This document shows, piece after piece, positions 60,488 to 64,000 of a stretch of 64,000 bases of DNA. Location: assembly GCA_942491345.1 (NCBI GenBank), contig CALOAN010000012.1, positions 26,530 through 90,529 on the forward strand, written 5' to 3'. A program made the translations under genes and the position numbers. Numbering within the stretch: the first letter of the stretch is position 1; each line of letters begins with the position of its first letter. Source of the stretch: JAHEEL01 sp942491345. GTDB lineage: Bacteria > Actinomycetota > Acidimicrobiia > Spongiisociales > UBA5794. The notes under the pieces are model-generated. The model did no database searches. It was given only the letters and a program-made list of their open reading frames with translations, and was not told the DNA's origin.

Positions 60488-62062
60488 ATGAGTGACCGCC
60501 GGAGTTGGGTGATCGGTGCGGGTGCGGCCACCGCGATCGTCACGCTGGCCCGGTTGTGGACCTCGCGTGGACGCAACGAGTACTCGCTGTGGCCCGACGA
60601 GCCTGCACAGCTCGCGATCGCCCGGTTCATCGGCGGTGGAGGCGCGATGGAACATGCACAACCACAGCGTGTGGCGTCCGGGATTCGGCACGCTGCTCGC
60701 GCCGGTGTACTGGTTCACCGACGATCCGGTCGGCGTCTTCCGCGCTGCGCTGGTGCTCAACGCGGTGCTCGGCGGGGTCGCAGCGGCCCTGCTCGTGTTC
60801 GTGGCGCGTCGCCTCACCCCGATGAGTGCCACATGGTGCACCGGCTGTGCGGTTGTCGTCGCACTGTCTCCGGCGGTGATCTTCACGACCGACTTCGCAT
60901 TCTCGGAGTCGCTGGTCGCACCGCTGTACCTGGCTTCGCTGCTGAGCCTGCTGCGGTTCCAGGAATCGCCGGCGCTCGGACCGGGCGTGGTCGCCGGTGT
61001 GCTCGCGGCGGCGGCGTTCGGAGCACACAGCCGCATGGTGCTGCTCGCGCTGATCACACTCGGCGTGGTGCTGTGGGCAGCCGTGCGCCGGCGCCTCCGG
61101 GTGCTGGACGCCGTCGTGATCGGTGCCGTCACCGTCGGCGGTGTGTATCTCGTGTCGGCGTACACGAGCTACGTGGTCGACCGGCTGTGGAACGAGCCGT
61201 CGACACGGAACTCATCCGAGGGGGTGATCGAGCAACTCCAGAACCGGTCCGCCGTGCTCGAGCCACTGCTCGGCCGGACCTGGTACCTCCTGGTCGCCTC
61301 GCTGGGCGTCGTGGTCTACGGAGCCGTCGTCCTCGTTCGCTCGATCATCGATCGGAACCCGACACCGGAACCGCGCCGCAGCGATGCGGTACTCGTGGTG
61401 CTGACCGTGACGATGTTCGTGGCGCTGTCGGGTGTGTTCATGTCCGACCGGTGGCGAAGCGATCGGCTCGTCTACGGCCGATACAACGACTCGATCATCA
61501 CGCCCGTGCTGGTGGTCGGGCTGGCGGTTCTGGTCGGAGCGATCCCGCTGCGGCGTCTCGCTGCGTGGTGTCGGCGGCGGGTGCGGTAACGGCAATGATC
61601 GTGTCCGGGGCTGGTGCTCCGATCCCTTCGCAGCGAGGTGCTGTCGGACACCAACGGCGTCGAGCCGATGATCCTGGGACTGCAACCATTCGCCACCTCC
61701 GGCACGTCGATCGACGTCATCCGCATCAGTGTGTGGCCGCATCGCTGGTCTCCCTTGCGCTCGCCGCGGTCTCGCTCGGCGCGTGTCGACGGCCCGCCTG
61801 CTCCGCGGTCGCGCCGTCGCCGTCGTGCGCTCTCCGCGTTTCGGCGTGGGGTGGGCGCGCACGACCTCGATCGTCGACCGAATTCAGGACGACTCGGGTG
61901 ATCTCAATGCGGTCGCAGCTACGTCTGTGCTCTCGTCGACAGGGTCGATGTCGACTTTGAGCTTGCCGCCGCCCGCACCTGCACGAATCGCATGATGCTG
62001 TACCGGTTCTACCTACCCCACACCGAGTTCACCGTGGTGAACGGCGCAGTCGTCGCGTACCT
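60488..62062 (+). pseudogene. Multi-span glycosyltransferase-39-like membrane protein, frameshifted
   Basis: From ATG 60488 the frame gives RNEYSLWPDEPAQLAIARF; near 60645 the sequence moves to another frame with RWNMHNHSVWRPGFGTLLAP and VYWFTDDPVGVFRAALVLN, then about ten hydrophobic spans (VALSPAVIFTTDFAFSES, MVLLALITLGVVLWAAV, YNDSIITPVLVVGLAVL). After the stop at 61589 related sequence continues in other frames (DTNGVEPMILGLQPF, SLVSLALAAVSLGA, LYRFYLPHTEFTVVNG). It resembles GT-C/PMT-like actinobacterial membrane glycosyltransferases (DEPAQ region). At least three frame changes make it non-functional as written. Confidence 0.6.
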
Positions 62063-62199
62063 CGCCGTTGGTGTTCGCCCGCATCTGCATCCGCCAGCGA
62101 CTGTTGCCGCACTCAGCGATCCGGGGGCGACGCTGGTCTGGCTCGATCCCCGCGGCGGGTGCCCCCGCTGGGATCGCGGCTCGCAGGTTGTCCTCGCGT

Positions 62200-62585
62200 G
62201 CTTCCTTCAGCATGAAGATCAGCAGGATCCGCGCCTTGATCACCGTGAAGAACCAGACGATGACCGTCGCCAGGATCCAGGTGAGGGCGCCGTCGATCGA
62301 CAGGCCGTCGGAGATCAGATCGGTGATCAGGAGTCCGACAGGAACGTCGTGACCAGGGCGCTGCTGCCCTGCAGGGCCGGTGCGTTCTGCACGGCGATCT
62401 TCGTCATCAGTGGCTGGAGCACGGCCGTGAGCACCGTGAAGATCACCACGGCGAGCACGAAGCCCAAGCCGCTGATGCTCATGTCGTCGAGGACGAGTGA
62501 CGCCACCCACAGACCGAGGGCAGTTGCCGAGCAGGCGAGAGGACGGTGCGAAGTAGGAGTCGGATCGTGTGGTCCTCCGGAGAGT
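62200..62585 (-). pseudogene. Phage-holin-4-like (DUF/PhageHolin_4_2) membrane protein, frameshifted
   Basis: Three frames together give one small membrane protein: IRLLLRTVL, then GLWVASLVLDDMSISGLGF with VLAVVIFTVLTAVLQPLM and GSSALVTTFL, then GLLITDLISDGLSIDGALTW and ILATVIVWFFTVIKARILLI. The order and spans follow the PhageHolin_4_2 superfamily of small four-helix proteins common in actinobacteria. Frame changes near 62530 and 62330 break the gene. Confidence 0.55.
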
Positions 62586-63318
62586 GGGAACGTCGGACAG
62601 AACCGACGAGCGGGAAACCTTGCGTCGCACATCATGACCGATACCGTCGGCGCGCGCGCATCGGTCGGACGCGTCCGTGTGGTGGTCATCGGGGGCGGGC
62701 GACACGCAGAGTAGTCTCGTGCGGCAATGGAACGCCTCTGCGGACGCGCCCCGGATGCTCGGAGCGGGCCTCCGTCGCCTACGGCATGCGCGCCGAGGAC
62801 CTGGTGTTCGTGGATCGACGTGCTGTCCCGAGGGTGACGACAGCGGCGTCGGTGGTGCTGTGCCTGCGACACGCCGATTCGATGGTCGTGCCGCGGGTGG
62901 ACGCTCGACGATCTCCGCGATCCCGACCTGCACCTGTTCCGTCCGCCCCCTCCATCGCCGCCAGCCCGGTCGCGCCCGGCGCGAGCCGCTCGTCGCATCA
63001 ACGGCGACGAGACCGGGGAACAGCTGCGTCTGGGCGACGACGTGCGTCGGCGCGCGGCTGGCCGAACTCGACGACGCTGCAGAAGCTGGCGATACCGGTG
63101 GTGGTCGAGGAGACGGTCGTCCCGGCAGATGACGACCAGGGCGTGGGCGACGAGCAGCACCGATGCCGACGTCCAGGACCAGGGCCAGTGGACGCCGGAG
63201 CTTCGACGAAGCCGACGATCTCGGCGGGCTGCTGTCGGCTCGGAGCCCGCTGTTGTCGCGGGCGTTCCGGACCGCTGACCGGCACGACGAATGAGACACC
63301 GACGATGAGGCGCGGCGA
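62586..63318. other. Unresolved stretch, no intact gene
   Basis: Several short open frames but no intact gene. From 62732 plus-strand pieces in different frames read ERASVAYGMRAEDLVFVDRR and WTLDDLRDPDLHLFRP, slightly like a wax-ester-synthase/acyltransferase N-terminus; too broken to assign. Confidence 0.3.
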
Positions 63319-63784
63319 GTGAGGATCGAGCGGTCGGTCCATCTGGCATCGACCTCCGAGGCGGCGTTCTCGATGGTCGACGATCTCGATCGGTACCCGG
63401 AGTGGATGCGACTCGTCCACGATCGTCGAGGCAGATGCGGCGACCGGACGGTGATGAACGGGTGTGGGAGGTCGAATTGCGCGCCCAGGTCGGCCCGCTG
63501 GCGCGGTTCGAAGCGATTGCGGATGGTCCGAACCGTGCACGAGCCGAGTCGCCGTCGTGTTCGGAGCGACGCAAGGAAGTCGACGGGCGCACGCACTCGC
63601 CGTGGATCCTCGAATCGACCCTCGTCGCGTCGCGCGCCGATTCCGTCGAACTCACGATGGTGTTGACCTACGGCGGGAACCTGTGGACGGGTGCGGTCCT
63701 GGAACAGGTCCTCGACGATCACGTCGAGCGGGGTGCCGTGAAGCTCTCGGCGTTGCTGGCCGACCGCGGTCGGCCCGTCGACTG
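63319..63784 (+). pseudogene. SRPBCC/polyketide-cyclase-like protein, frameshifted
   Basis: GTG 63319 starts RIERSVHLASTSEAAFSMVD and DDLDRYPEWMRLVH, a typical SRPBCC START-like N-terminus. The continuation VWEVELRAQVGPLARF, then SPWILESTLVASRADSVEL and GAVLEQVLDDHVERGAVKL lies in another frame that ends at TGA 63784. At least two frame changes (about 63425 and 63510-63580) are needed to join them. Confidence 0.6.
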
Positions 63785-63941
63785 ACGCACGACCACTGCG
63801 GTGATCGGCGGAGCACCGCACGAGTCGTTCCAGTCCAGGTCCTCGCGAGCCGACAACGAGGGTGTCGGCGTCGACGGTCTCGACGTCGTCCACCCCGTCG
63901 GGCTGCTGCCCGGTCAGGAACCAACGCATGTCCAGTATCAT
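63785..63941 (-). pseudogene. Universal-stress-protein-like fragment
   Basis: Minus strand reads DDVETVDADTLVVGSRGPGLERLV, the C-terminal ATP-binding signature of UspA (VVGSRG). The expected GS-x-TAVVVR ending appears in a neighbouring frame just after, so a base is missing near 63810. The N-terminus is not recognisable and may lie beyond the window edge. Confidence 0.4.
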
Positions 63942-64000
63942 CCGGCACCGTATGCACCTCCGAGCGGCGATGACGCCGCCGACTACCGCGCCGGGCCGCG

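Noticed and set aside
62732..63290. Wax-ester synthase (WS/DGAT) gene
   Set aside because: Only short similar pieces in different frames, no HHxxxDG active site visible; too weak to call.

Overview
The window looks like chromosomal DNA from a high-GC actinobacterium, most probably of the Acidimicrobiia (Ilumatobacter-like). This rests on GC-rich codon use, GTG starts, an F420-type LLM oxidoreductase, mycothiol/DinB-fold proteins, a DUF222-HNH protein and an ACR3/ArsJ arsenic cluster; the taxon is an inference.

Left flank (1-23.8 kb) is ordinary chromosome. It holds the N-terminal part of a secreted 122-residue tandem-repeat protein running off the left edge, then an acyl-CoA carboxylase/AtuA operon (three overlapping genes) with a divergent TIGR03084 gene. 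After these come an HNH protein, a cyclase-ATPase signalling protein with a VOC gene, a nitrilase, a NUDIX hydrolase, a DUF3516 RNA helicase, DUF2071/DUF971 genes, a class V aminotransferase, an LLM oxidoreductase, ArfB, a lipoprotein with alanine dehydrogenase, a 2-hydroxyacid dehydrogenase and a DnaJ-like membrane protein. The stretch ends at a tRNA-Val(CAC) gene.

Genomic island (23,875-50,773). A 41-bp exact repeat of the tRNA 3' half lies at both ends, a tyrosine integrase sits next to the right end, and the same paired 24-bp arm repeat lies inside each end. The left part has a decayed excisionase-like ORF, a small membrane protein, a flavoprotein, a membrane protein and a thioesterase. 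From 28.4 to 39.6 kb many short unrelated genes (GNAT acetyltransferases, aminoglycoside-phosphotransferase-like kinases, VOC proteins, a cupin, a P-loop kinase, a hydrolase) lie in mixed orientations. They are separated by a repeat always on the same strand, with a rigid core GGCCCAA-N11-GATAATC preceded by a variable hairpin. This resembles an integron cassette array but lacks canonical attC core boxes. An IS110 element interrupts it. The right part carries a cupredoxin/secreted pair, a 1667-aa SARP-pseudokinase-STAND-WD40 regulator divergent from an exported Lon-type (S16) protease, small proteins, and the integrase.

Right flank (50.8-60.1 kb) holds a SulP transporter with a MerR regulator and an arsenic cluster: ArsJ and its GAPDH partner, an ArsR-ArsC fusion, ArsR, an ArsI/CadI-like VOC protein, a phosphoglycerate mutase, and a second ArsR with Acr3. 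Palindromes upstream of the transcription units are candidate ArsR operators.

The last 3.9 kb (60.1-64 kb) contains a fragment of a second, related integrase and at least four recognisable genes each broken by frameshifts. Either this is a decayed region or the sequence there is of low quality.
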